Source: Hyalella azteca (taxonomy: Eukaryota; Arthropoda; Malacostraca; Amphipoda; Hyalellidae). Taken from it: a stretch of 64,000 bases of DNA. The stretch covers positions 33,467 through 97,466 of the forward strand of contig NW_025931820.1 of the NCBI RefSeq assembly GCF_000764305.2, given 5' to 3'. Numbering within the stretch: the first letter of the stretch is position 1; the number at the start of each line of letters is the position of its first letter. This document shows positions 1 through 10,805 of the stretch, in pieces. The position numbers and the translations under genes are program-made. The notes beneath the pieces were generated by a model, which was given only the letters and a program-made list of their open reading frames with translations, searched no databases and was not told the DNA's origin.

Positions 1-605
1 TATATGTACTGTCCAAAATAGTGACACACTTCCTACTCGTAGCACTGATACGCCTTCTTTCCGTGTTAAACTGAATTTAGATGACACACTCAGTGGCAAA
101 AAAATTATCGATATTTGGACAAAGCTTCGGTAATTTCTCTGGGTGCGTGTTCGCGTCTGTGATCGAAGCGTCTCTTATGATAACTTCCAACGCGTCGTTA
201 AAGCTAACATCACGCAATTAAAAGCCCAATAAAGTATTTTAGGATTTACCTTGCACCGTTTTTATTGCTTCACGACAAGAAATAAAATCGTGGAGTTGTT
301 TCCGTTGTGGCTTGGGGGAAAAATTCTGGTTTCCGTGAACCTAAACTCGCTTTTACTTACATGTAACGGAGACTAGAATAACTTTGTAATATTCATGCAT
401 CAATAAAACTCTTTCAATGTTTTTACTGGAATGTTGACCTGTTTTATTCATACCAGTGCTTCTAGATTTGTGGCATTAATGTTGATTCTCCTACCTAATA
501 ATTTCATAAATCTAGTTAATTAATGTCTCTCAATATAAGAGTCCTTTGAGTATGATGAATTTATGAACTATTCCCATGATAAGTTACTCTTTATTAGGTG
601 ATTAC
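1..605 (+). repeat. Copy 1 of a 605-bp near-identical direct duplication
   Basis: This block repeats at 3417-4022 with about four differences by eye: three substitutions and one extra A in an A-run near 3740. It contains no convincing coding sequence. Its match to copy 2 ends exactly at the synthetic adapter at 606, which suggests an assembly duplication or a second haplotype rather than a genomic duplication. Its first ~110 bases also resemble 26225-26345, so the block includes part of a dispersed repeat family. Confidence 0.9.
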
Positions 606-643
606 CTGTCTCTTATACACATCTAGATGTGTATAAGAGACAG
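606..643. other. Nextera mate-pair junction adapter (two Tn5 mosaic ends), sequencing artefact
   Basis: The sequence reads CTGTCTCTTATACACATCT followed directly by its exact reverse complement, AGATGTGTATAAGAGACAG. These are two 19-bp Tn5 mosaic ends head to head, the circularisation junction left in Nextera mate-pair libraries. It is library sequence that was not trimmed before assembly. The bases to the left and right were therefore ends of one mate-pair fragment and need not be adjacent in the genome. Confidence 0.97.
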
Positions 644-740
644 GAGGAAAACAGTGTTGTGTAGGGGGAGGAAAACAGTGTTGTGTAGGGGGAGAAAAAC
701 AGTGTTGTGTAGGGGGAGGAAAACAGTGTTGTGTAGGGGA
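644..740. repeat. 24-bp minisatellite, about 4 copies
   Basis: A unit of the form AGGAAAACAGTGTTGTGTAG plus a G-run is repeated four times directly after the adapter. The open frame across it (627-824) begins inside adapter sequence and is not a gene. Confidence 0.9.
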
Positions 741-2471
741 GACGTTATTTGGAGGAGGCAAATGCACAGGTGCAATGAATCACCTAATCAACACTTGAAT
801 CAAATTCTGAGTTACACACAGTAGGTGTAAAAGCGCAATAAACAACGGTATTTATAGGTATTTATAAAAAAACAGCTAATTCAGTTATGAGCGATCTTTT
901 TTGTTAATTGAACAGTGCTCCGAATTATCTATAGATAATTGCAACTAAACGTGATGTGATTAAAGTATCGAAGACTGAGCTCATGGGTTTACACGTTTAT
1001 CTGTTTTTACTGTCAATTAGCAGTACGAGTTTAGAAAAAGCACGGTAATTACTTTAAATACGAATAAAATTACTATTTAATGTGTTACTCTGTGGCAAAT
1101 TATTTATTTAGGTTTCATTTAATTTATTCCAAGAAACTTTAACCGAACGCCTAAGAAGTGGAAATAAATAAAAAATGAAAATGAAGACTGACTCCCCTTG
1201 CCAAAAGGGACGATTTTGTAAGCTAAGTGCTTCTCTCGAAGGCTGTACCGACAACGGCTCAAATCTGAGCTAGAACGCCGCCAGCAGCAGCAGCAGCCCT
1301 AAGGTAATAAGAAACTTAGGGAGTTTTTTGGCTGCCCGGACTTATGTAAAGTAGCGCAGGATATTGTGGGAAAGCCTGTAAAGGCTTACATTACAAGCAG
1401 TTTACTTAGCCATGAACATCGTGCTTGAAATACGACGATTGCGGGGGAAGTGGCGTCGGAATATTTGAAAGCTTCAACCAAGATTTTGAGTCATGATAGT
1501 ATGCTCAGTTATATGAACCTAAATTATATCAATAATTGTTGGATTCTTATCTGCTGATAAAGCCTCAATCAGGATTCAGTCTAATTTTATTATATAAGAA
1601 AATAGTTGTAGAATTTACGGCTTCTCGATGAGTATTATTCATTCATATATACAGAGGAGTATTATTCGTTGATAAATATTAAGAGAGTATAATTCGTTCA
1701 CGCATATTAAGCGATAATAATTTGTTCATGCGTACTACGACAGTACTTTTCGTTTACGAACAACATAGGAGAATATTATACATGTTGAATTGCAGGGCTA
1801 CTTTTACGAATCACCCTAAAGAAATATATCCACCTAATTTTGTCCATAGAATGTGTCTTTAATTAATCACGCTGTATGTTTCTCATAATGAATTTCTTTG
1901 TTAATCATATCCCTAATATATAATGCATAACTGTTACGTTTAAAAATTTAGTCATCGGTTCTTGACAGGAATTGTTTCCCTACTTCTGAAGAGCAACTCA
2001 TCTGTCGAGCTGCAGGACTTGCATTAAACGACCAATAGAAGATCCATGCACTTTGGTGCAGCATTTTATAGCTTAATATAAGACTAGATAATGCGAGCGC
2101 GTTTCATACTGCAGTAGTAATAAGGACTGTTTATAGGAGCATCAAACTACGCGCCGGCTTGTTATATGGCTTCTTAGAGCATCAATGTTATGCGTGCAAT
2201 GAGATCTGAGCCATCCTCATTATAAGAATTCTGTAAATGTTTAGTGGGATATATATATATATATATAAAGAGTTACTGTATTGCTGAGTGAGAAAGAATT
2301 AAGGAAAAAATTCATAGCTGGATTAGAAATTTTTTGCTGCAATTCGATTGATCCTGAAATCGTCTCTAAAAAATTGAGAATAGAATGTATTGAATGCACA
2401 TTATTAGTACGTGGTAACGGCCTTCATGCTGATTAGTTATTTCCTTGCTTATGTTCATATTTATTTCCTTG
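741..2471. other. AT-rich non-coding stretch, no gene seen
   Basis: There are no long open frames and no recognisable RNA gene. A short (AT)n run lies near 2251-2267, and a CAG-rich trinucleotide run (CAGCAGCAG) near 1280. Nothing else could be assigned. Confidence 0.6.
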
Positions 2472-2599
2472 CAGATGACTAAGAAAAATCAGTCAGATGA
2501 CTAAGTCAGATGACTAAGAAAAATCAGTCAGATGACTAAGTCAGATGACTAAGAAAAATCAGTCAGATGACTAAGTCAGATGACTAAGAAAAATCAGTG
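2472..2599. repeat. 35-bp minisatellite, about 3.6 copies
   Basis: The unit is CAGATGACTAAG + AAAAATCAGT + CAGATGACTAAG + T. It contains an internal 12-bp half-repeat, so a shorter ancestral unit was probably duplicated first. Copies are essentially identical. Confidence 0.92.
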
Positions 2600-3030
2600 A
2601 TTCGCTTCGTATATTAAATGAATAGTTAAACAAAGAAACAAAACTGCGAAGTTTTTCATAACCTGAAAGTATATAATAGATTCAACAAAAAATTGCCACA
2701 TCAATTTTCAAGACCTCCAGACGAGCTACAACTTTCTTACCATGACAAAGGGTCATCCAATGATTGTCGCTAATTTCTTAATTTAACATGCAATTTATTG
2801 ATCTTAGCAAAAAATACCAAACGCTTGCAATAATGACGAAGCTTCCCGTTGAACCTGTCCTCTCTGCCTCCAAGCGGCGAAGAAAAACCCAAACTATTTT
2901 CTTGTCAGCTGACAGGACTGCGACCAGGCGTTTCCTGTTGCGGACATGAAATAGAAAATATGAACCATGCCTCTTGCTTAATTATATAGAGTTTAAATTC
3001 GAACACCTATTGCATGTGTTGCTTTAATAA

Positions 3031-3195
3031 TGTTTTAGAAAACTATTTATCCGAGAAAATTTTCTATTTTTAGGAAACTATTTAACGGAGAAAATGTACT
3101 ATTTTTAGAAAACTATTTATCGGAGAAAATTTACTATTTTTAGAAAACTATTTATCGGAGAAAATTTCCTATTTTTAGACAACTATTAATCGGAT
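3031..3195. repeat. About 35-bp AT-rich minisatellite, about 4.5 copies
   Basis: The unit resembles AAACTATTTATCGGAGAAAA followed by a T-rich segment (CTATTTTTAG). Point differences accumulate between copies, so it is older than the array at 2472. Confidence 0.88.
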
Positions 3196-3416
3196 TTAGA
3201 TTTGTTAGAGAATGTGGAAATTAATATCGGAAAAATGGAATAAATTTTATGCGTTTCTATGAAAGGAATAATTATTTATTTATTAATGAATTTATGAATT
3301 ATTTTCATTGTACAGGAAATGTTTCGGTGTTCAGCGAGGCTTGAGTTGACAAGCTTTCACCGCGTCATAAAGCGCAGCCAAGAAACATTCCCACACTCAG
3401 ACAAATGATTGGGTCA

Positions 3417-4022
3417 TATATGTACTGTCCAAAATAGTGACACACTTCCTACTCGTAGCACTGATACGCCTTCTTTCCGTGTTAAACTGAATTTAGATGA
3501 CACACTCAGTGGCAAAAAAATTATCGATATTTGGACAAAGCTTCGGTAATTTCTCTGGGTGCGTGTTCGCGTCTGTGATCGAAGCGTCTCTTATGATAAC
3601 TTCCAACGCGTCGTTAAAGCTAACATCACGCAATTAAAAGCCCAATAAAGTATTTTAGGATTTACCTTGCACCGTTTTTATTGCTTCACGACAAGAAATA
3701 AAGTCGTGGAGTAGTTTCCGTTGCGGCTTGGGGGAAAAAATTCTGGTTTCCGTGAACCTAAACTCGCTTTTACTTACATGTAACGGAGACTAGAATAACT
3801 TTGTAATATTCATGCATCAATAAAACTCTTTCAATGTTTTTACTGGAATGTTGACCTGTTTTATTCATACCAGTGCTTCTAGATTTGTGGCATTAATGTT
3901 GATTCTCCTACCTAATAATTTCATAAATCTAGTTAATTAATGTCTCTCAATATAAGAGTCCTTTGAGTATGATGAATTTATGAACTATTCCCATGATAAG
4001 TTACTCTTTATTAGGTGATTAC
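3417..4022 (+). repeat. Copy 2 of the 605-bp near-identical direct duplication
   Basis: It matches 1-605 with a few differences and then continues into unrelated sequence (ACTTTGATTAATTTTC...) where copy 1 enters the adapter. Copy 2 is therefore the more trustworthy one. Similarity to 26225-26345 starts about 20 bases before this copy. Confidence 0.9.
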
Positions 4023-4066
4023 TTTGATTAATTTTCATGAAATTTTCATCGTGACACTCATATCTT

Positions 4067-4150
4067 TCACTCATATCGTCTCATATCGTTCACTCATATC
4101 GTTCACTCATATCGTTCACTCATATCGTTCACTCATATCGTTCACTCATA
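4067..4150. repeat. 13-bp tandem repeat, about 6 copies, cut off at an N
   Basis: The unit TTCACTCATATCG runs up to the single unresolved base at 4151, where the array changes abruptly to an unrelated 59-bp unit. The true array lengths on both sides are uncertain. Confidence 0.92.
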
Positions 4151-4151
4151 N

Positions 4152-4974
4152 TACAAATACCGACATTTCTGCACTGCCGTGCGCCGCAGTGAAGAATGGC
4201 GCGACGTGTGTACAAATACCGACATTTCTGCACTGCCGTGCGCCGCAGTGAAGAATGGCGCGACGTGTGTACAAATACCGACATTTCTGCACTGCCGTGC
4301 GCCGCAGTGAAGAATGGCGCGACGTGTGTACAAATACCGACATTTCTGCACTGCCGTGCGCCGCAGTGAAGAATGGCGCGACGTGTGTACAAATACCGAC
4401 ATTTCTGCACTGCCGTGCGCCGCAGTGAAGAATGGCGCGACGTGTGTACAAATACCGACATTTCTGCACTGCCGTGCGCCGCAGTGAAGAATGGCGCGAC
4501 GTGTGTACAAATACCGACATTTCTGCACTGCCGTGCGCCGCAGTGAAGAATGGCGCGACGTGTGTACAAATACCGACATTTCTGCACTGCCGTGCGCCGC
4601 AGTGAAGAATGGCGCGACGTGTGTACAAATACCGACATTTCTGCACTGCCGTGCGCCGCAGTGAAGAATGGCGCGACGTGTGTACAAATACCGACATTTC
4701 TGCACTGCCGTGCGCCGCAGTGAAGAATGGCGCGACGTGTGTACAAATACCGACATTTCTGCACTGCCGTGCGCCGCAGTGAAGAATGGCGCGACGTGTG
4801 TACAAATACCGACATTTCTGCACTGCCGTGCGTCGCAGTGAAGAATGGCGTGACGTGTGTACAAATACCGACATTTCTGCACTGCCGTGCGTCGCAGTGA
4901 AGAATGGCGCGACGTGTGTACAAATACCGACGTTTCTGCACTGCCGTGCGCCGCAGTGAAGAATGGCGCGACGT
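4152..4974. repeat. 59-bp GC-rich minisatellite, about 14 copies
   Basis: The unit starts TACAAATACCGACATTTCTG and ends with GGCGCGACGTGTG. About ten copies are identical, and variants (GCC to GTC, GCG to GTG, ACA to ACG) cluster in the last three or four copies. Because 59 is not a multiple of 3 and the unit has no minus-strand stops, all three minus frames stay open. The 316-344-codon frames there are by-products of the repeat. The left edge is the N at 4151. Confidence 0.95.
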
Positions 4975-5839
4975 CGTGAGTAATGAGCGGCGATACGCGA
5001 CGCTGAAGAACATCGTGACCGCCGATAAGAACGATAACACGAGCCGCTCTGGTGACGATGAAAAAAATGTGACCGCTCGAAAAAACTTGCTTGCAAGCGC
5101 CCAAGTCAGAGATATAAATACAGAACAGAAGGAGTTTGTGGAAAAGTGATTCCAATTGTTCAATTTGTTTCTTAATAATTCATAGAATATATAATTAATA
5201 ATTCAATTTGTTTCTTAATAATTCATAGAATTGAAGAACAATTATAAAGGATGTTGCACTTATACTTGACTTAACTTAGGATGTTGCACTTAAATACTTA
5301 TAAATGGAAGTTAACAGGATAAATTAAAAAAAATCATGATAAATGCATTTATGCGCTATGTATAAAAATATTTTTCATAAAAAATGATTAGCATTTACCA
5401 TTATGATTATCTCCTGAAAATGCAAAACTTTTATTTATAGAAATGACAACTGCAGGATATATACAAAATTTATGTGATGATAATATTGAGACGCAATTGT
5501 AGAAACTTTGTTAGCGGTAAATAAATTGCTGAAGTAGAGATTAACAGACATTGATTGGGAGCAGCAGAATTTACGGCCTGATGTTGACTAACTATTACGA
5601 AAAAAGTCTCGTAAATATCGCAAAGAGACTTTATATTAGAAAACTGTTGTATTACACCAAATTAGAGGACAAGAAATGATAAGGAGCCTAGCCAGAAAGA
5701 AAAGTCGTGTGCTGATTGATTTCGAGTTTGTTTCTTACGAGTGAATTGCATTAAATAAAGTAAAATTATTTCCTACATGGATGTTAAAGATATTACCATG
5801 GTTTGCAAACTTTTACTAAGAGTTTTTACTTGGTTGAAC
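4975..5839. other. AT-rich non-coding stretch with a short direct duplication
   Basis: A segment starting TTCAATTTGTTTCTTAATAA occurs twice about 44 bp apart (5159-5231). A short AGGATGTTGCACTTA motif is also doubled (5248-5292). No gene is supported. Confidence 0.6.
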
Positions 5840-6102
5840 AACCGATGAGGTTCACGGGTCCGCGAGAAGAACCGATGAGGTTCACGGGTCCGCGAGAAGA
5901 ACCGATGAGGCTCACGGGCCCGCGAGAAGAACCGATGAGGGTCACGGGCCCGCGAGAAGAACCGATGAGGTTCACGGGCCCGCGAGAAGAACCGATGAGG
6001 TTCACGGGCCCGCGAGAAGAACCGATGGGGTTCACGGGCCCGCGAGAAGAACCGATGGGGCCCCAGAAGAACCGATGGGGCCCAGAAGAACCGATGAGGA
6101 TC
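5840..6102. repeat. 30-bp minisatellite, about 9 copies
   Basis: The unit is AACCGATGAGGTTCACGGGC plus CCGCGAGAAG. The last two units lose the middle and become a short AGAAGAACCGATGGGGCCC form. As 30 is a multiple of 3, the array is open on both strands (EPMRFTGPRE on +), but no flanking coding signal or splice site supports a protein. Confidence 0.93.
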
Positions 6103-8169
6103 AGACCGCAAAGCTCTGTGTGAGGTGCACCAAAATAGCAGATACGGCATCTATTTCTCTTCACGACACCTATTCCCTTAGGATTTTTTGTGGGTGTGTT
6201 AAAGAGGTGAAGCTCACCCACCGTGACGCACCTACACACCGTGTGAGACACCTGGCTCAGCCGACTCTTCTGTTGTGTTAACGGATATATTGTCTTGGAT
6301 ATTCTTTCACTACCAACAATATTTGAACCAATTCCTTTCGCAAACGACGATGTTTTAATGATTTTCTCTCGGAAACTCCGATATTTTAACGATATTGCTT
6401 CAAAAACTACCTTGTTTCAATGGCCTTGTTTCAATCACCAGCAAAGACACATTAACGGCCTTTCTCTCAATAATAGATATTTTCAAAATTTTATCTCTAT
6501 AAGACAGGTATTTCCCGAAAATTCTCTCGATAACACCGATACATTAACACCGGTTTTCGAAATAACTCAATAGTTTAAAGATGTTCTCTCTATAGTACCG
6601 TAAAAATATCTATTCTCTCAATAAAACCTTGAATTCTAAGTTGTTCTATCACAAACCAAAGTAAATTCAACCTTTTCTCGATAAACATGAACCACTACCC
6701 TATGTACCGAACCAGGCTTATCAGCCTGGTTCGGTGTGTAGTTCCAGCACACCGAATTCCATATCCATTCCAGCATAGTGTTATAGCTATAATTGATAAA
6801 ACATTTTTTCATAACGATTAATTCAAATGATGCTCATTTTCAAATCAGCCGCCGACGTAAAAAATAAAACATTAGAAGTCTAAATCAAAGTTTGGATTAT
6901 ACTGTATATTAGGACGGTCTCGTTGTAATCTAAATTTAGTTGTTACTTCGAAAATTGGGTCTCAGTTTATCTAAAATGCATTCAGGAGCAAATGAAATGA
7001 AATCTGATTAACTGAAATCACTCAGTTTTTCCATTTTTACTGTTTTAAATTCACAAAAATGTATATTAGAAACGTACACTCTCAATCTAAAGTTCAACAT
7101 GAAATTCCAATCTACAAACATTAAAAAATACCTGCCTCATTTATAGCGTGGCCATTTTTACGTAGCCAACTTAACAAGGTCCAGTTTCTGAATGCAGCAG
7201 CAGGACAATTTTTGTCTTGAAGGACACTTAAAAGTTAGAAAAAAGTGCACATAAGATCAGCTGAACGATCTGAACGCCGTACGACCGTAGCTGTCGCTCG
7301 AGCGCTGGTCCGATCGTTGCAACGATAAATGGATCGTATCCTATGCGTAAATATCCTTTTTAAATATTCAAGTTAAACAAAAACCATGATATTAATTGGG
7401 CGAAGAGGCCTGTAAAATTGTTAACGTTAGAGTGATGGTATATTCTTGTATTCATAACAGGAATGCGTTGTAAAAGAACAGCTTTATTAAGCTATTACAC
7501 TGTTGGTAGGCGGACGTGTAGTGATTTACAGGCCGTACCTTATCAGGTTTTTGTTGTGATGGGCGTGTCGACATAACGACTTCATAAAGCCGCTTTTACA
7601 TGTTGCGTGCGCGATTATCTTGAGCATCGCAAAGTTAGTCAAAATTCCCCAAAAAAATTATTTATTGCTACTGATCTTGCATACCACATGGCGACTACAT
7701 GGGCAATCAACTTTTCGATGCTGCAATTAAGAATTCGTCATTTTAAAGCAAAAAATGTGTCCCCTTAACACGTATGGTGTTCTACGTACTATTAATTTGC
7801 TCGTGATACCAGAAGCATAATATTGGGCATGAAAAACTTTATAATAACCGCATAGTCATCTACAACTTATTTCTGGTGGTTTTTGGATAAATTTTACTGA
7901 AACTTAATTATAGTTGCCTTTTTCCGATTTCTGTTCTCAATGACTTATCTTTGGTTGACCAGTGATAGAAATATATCCGATTGATCAGCTTGCTTAAAAA
8001 AATCAGAATTCATCAATCTCAATTATTCAAACTCCTGACGTTGCCTCAAATCGAACCTGCACGCTTTTCAAGTGAAAAATAATTCATTACGTCTCTGTCT
8101 TATGCTTGCCTAATTTTTGCATGCATGATTCATGAGAGGTTTCTTAGAGTAAATCGACGCGGGAATCTT
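6103..8169. other. Non-coding stretch, no gene seen
   Basis: From 6295 to 6690 the sequence is a loose tandem pattern of T-rich units containing TCTCTCGATAA/TTCTCTC-like phrases about 30 bp apart, probably a decayed minisatellite. A short inverted motif (CCGAACCAGGC...GCCTGGTTCGG) occurs at 6707-6733. The region 7255-7335 is GC-richer with several short palindromes. Nothing is identifiable as a gene. Confidence 0.5.
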
Positions 8170-8665
8170 GCTTCGTAGTCATCCATCTGAGGCATCCATT
8201 CGTAGTCATCCATCTGAGGCATCCATTCGTAGTCATCCATCTGACGCATCCATTCGTAGCCATGCGTCTGACGCATCCATTCGTAGCCATGCGTCTGACG
8301 CATCCATTCGTAGCCATCCATCTGACGCATCTATTCGTAGTCATCCATCTGACGCATCCATTCGTAGTCATCCATCTGAGGCATCTATTCGTAGCCATCC
8401 ATCTGACGCATCCATTCGTAGTCATCCATCTGACACATCCATTCGTAGTCATCCATCTGGCGCATCCATGCGTCTGACGCATCCATTCGTAGTCATGCGT
8501 CTGACGCATCCATTCGTAGCCATCCATCTGACGCATCTATTCGTAGTCATCCATCTGACGCATCTATTCGTAGTCATCCATCTGACGCATCTATTCGTAG
8601 TCATCCATTCGTAGCCATCCATCTGACGCATCCATTCTTAGCCATGCGTCTGACGCATCCATGCA
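8170..8665. repeat. 27-bp minisatellite, about 18 copies
   Basis: The unit resembles CATCCATCTGACGCATCCAT plus TCGTAGT. Copies alternate between sub-types (CATCCATCTG/CATGCGTCTG, GACGC/GAGGC, TCCAT/TCTAT), giving a patchwork typical of unequal exchange or gene conversion. The open frames on both strands exist only because 27 is divisible by 3. Confidence 0.94.
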
Positions 8666-8849
8666 TGGATTGAAGAGAGGGAGGAGTTGGGCCACTCAGG
8701 TGGTCTCGCTGCTTAAGAAACTTAATTACATCAGACGTGAGTTACCTTATCAGGCTCTTCATTAAACTAGATATTACAGCCACATGCATGCCTTCTTTCG
8801 CTGCTTTGCTGTGATAAAATTTAACATCAAGTGGAGTCATGCAAACGAA

Positions 8850-9160
8850 TGGATTTAATTAACAAACTGTGTGGGCAGAGAAAACTGATATAATTATCAC
8901 AGTTTGGTTAGAGTAAAATAATATAATTAACAAACAGTGTGGGTGCAGTAGAAAGATTAAATTAACAAACAGTCTGGGTAGAAAAACCTATATACTTATT
9001 GCAGTATTGGTAGAGTAGAAAGATTGAATTAACTAAGAGTATAGGTAGAGTAAAATGAGAAATTTTACAAAAAGTGTTGGTGGAGTAAAATAATATTATT
9101 GAGACACGGTGTGGATGGAGTAGAAAGATTAAATTAACAAACAGTGTGGGTGGAGCAAAA
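8850..9160. repeat. Degenerate tandem repeat of about 30-36 bp
   Basis: Phrases such as AATTAACAAACAGTGTGGGT and AGAGTAAAATAATAT recur about eight times with many substitutions and length changes. It is a decayed array without coding potential. Confidence 0.75.
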
Positions 9161-10444
9161 AAGTTTTTGGAGACTTATCATAAATCGAGAGTCCTGGTAT
9201 TCTTATGCTTATTTATCATCACTATCTGATGAAAATGAAATACAGTGCAGTGATAAATCAAGCCTACCAGAGTACTTAGGTTGGAGTATTTCCTTCACTG
9301 GCAAATGATGATGTCAGTATCAATAGCTATTATAAAGGAGTCAATAGAATAAAAAATATGTATGATGAAGCTTTGTGCAGAAATTACGGGAAATTATTTT
9401 TTAATTTTTTACCTTCTTCGAGATTTTTTTTGCTCCATTTTTAAAATCTTTATTCATTCATCAACTTAAAGGCAAGGAGCCGCAATAATATCGATTAGTT
9501 TCGTTGGTCGGCTGGGCTTTTTTCCTAATGAAACATATCAAGAAACGAAATTTTCCTCTGAAATTGTTCGTTTATAATAATGGAAGTTTCAATTGACATT
9601 ACATAAAAGGATATACCCTTTCACATTTTCTTCAAATACATACGCACGATACTCGAGGGAACGGTTAAAAACACGTGCAAGTAAAGAATATGGTTGACGA
9701 TCAGATTTTCATTTGTCGTTTGACTCTATGCATCAAATAAAAAATAGAAGATGCGCCTATTTTTTCATTTCGGCTTTCGAAATAAATTTTTTAGTTCTCA
9801 CGGGAAGAACCTGGAGTAGCGTGTAAAGATAAGCGTATAAACCACATAAAAATAAGAAGTTGAAAACTGAATACAGTTTTCCACGTGTACGACTGCACGA
9901 TCACCCGAAGGAACTTGTCAAACTGCCGTCCTCGGTAAAATATTATTCCCAGGGCGACAGTCCGACCGCTGCAACACTGCATTGTTCGCAGTCCTGATGC
10001 ATCTCGAGAACAGAACAATAGGCTACACAATCCCAATGGAGTATGATGTTCTCCACGAACAATAGGCTATACTGTTAGACTAATAAACTATTTTGTGATA
10101 CTGACGGAACCACGCACATGAAGTTGTGCTGGTCTGAAAGTGAAAGAAACAAAGGCGAGAGAGAAAGAAATAGCAAAAGTTTAAAGGTCACTCATATATG
10201 AGCCAAAAAATTATGAATAAATTTCTTCACTATTTTTCGCTGCATGCAATTTTAAAAATTTAAAAAAATTAACATCAGAAATATAAAGGGCATAATGATG
10301 AGACTTCAAACATTGCGTCGAGTTGAAACCCGAGGAAACTAATCTAATTGTAAACTTTTGGAGAAGAAATACTATTGCAATGCTGGAGAAAGAGAATTTA
10401 TCGGAGACTTCCACCAAGATGGTACTTGTTCTTAGGTAATCCTT
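9161..10444. other. Non-coding stretch, no gene seen
   Basis: No array, RNA or convincing exon was found. The motif GAACAATAGGCTA is repeated at 10012 and 10058. Confidence 0.5.
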
Positions 10445-10805
10445 ATCTCATGATAATCTTCAATTGAAGAAAATCCATATTTCATGATAATCCACATTCC
10501 ATGATAATCCATGTTCTATGATAATCCATATTTCTTGATAATCCACATTCCATGATAATCCATATTTCATGATAATACACGTTCCATGAAAATCTACATT
10601 CAATGATGATTCATAGTTCATGATAATCCATATTTCTTGATAATCCACATTCCATGATTATCCATGTTCTATGATAATCCACATTCCATGATAATCCACG
10701 TTCCATGAAAATCTACATTCAATGATGATTCAGAGTTCATGATGATTCATAGTTCATGATAATCCACATTCCATGATTATCAATATTTTATGATAATCCA
10801 ATCAT
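10445..10805. repeat. 17-bp minisatellite, about 20 degenerate copies
   Basis: The unit resembles TTCCATGATAATCCACA, with frequent variants (ATTCAATGATGATTCAT, TTTCTTGATAATCCA). The minus-strand open frame with repeating WNVDYHEIW peptides reflects the 17-residue cycle of a 17-bp unit. Confidence 0.9.

Noticed and set aside
627..824. 65-codon + strand frame
   Set aside because: It starts inside the Nextera adapter and runs through a 24-bp tandem repeat.
4129..5163. Three overlapping minus-strand frames of 316-344 codons with repeated Cys/His-rich peptides
   Set aside because: They are the 59-bp repeat read in rotating frames. All three frames give the same cyclic peptide and they cross the N at 4151.
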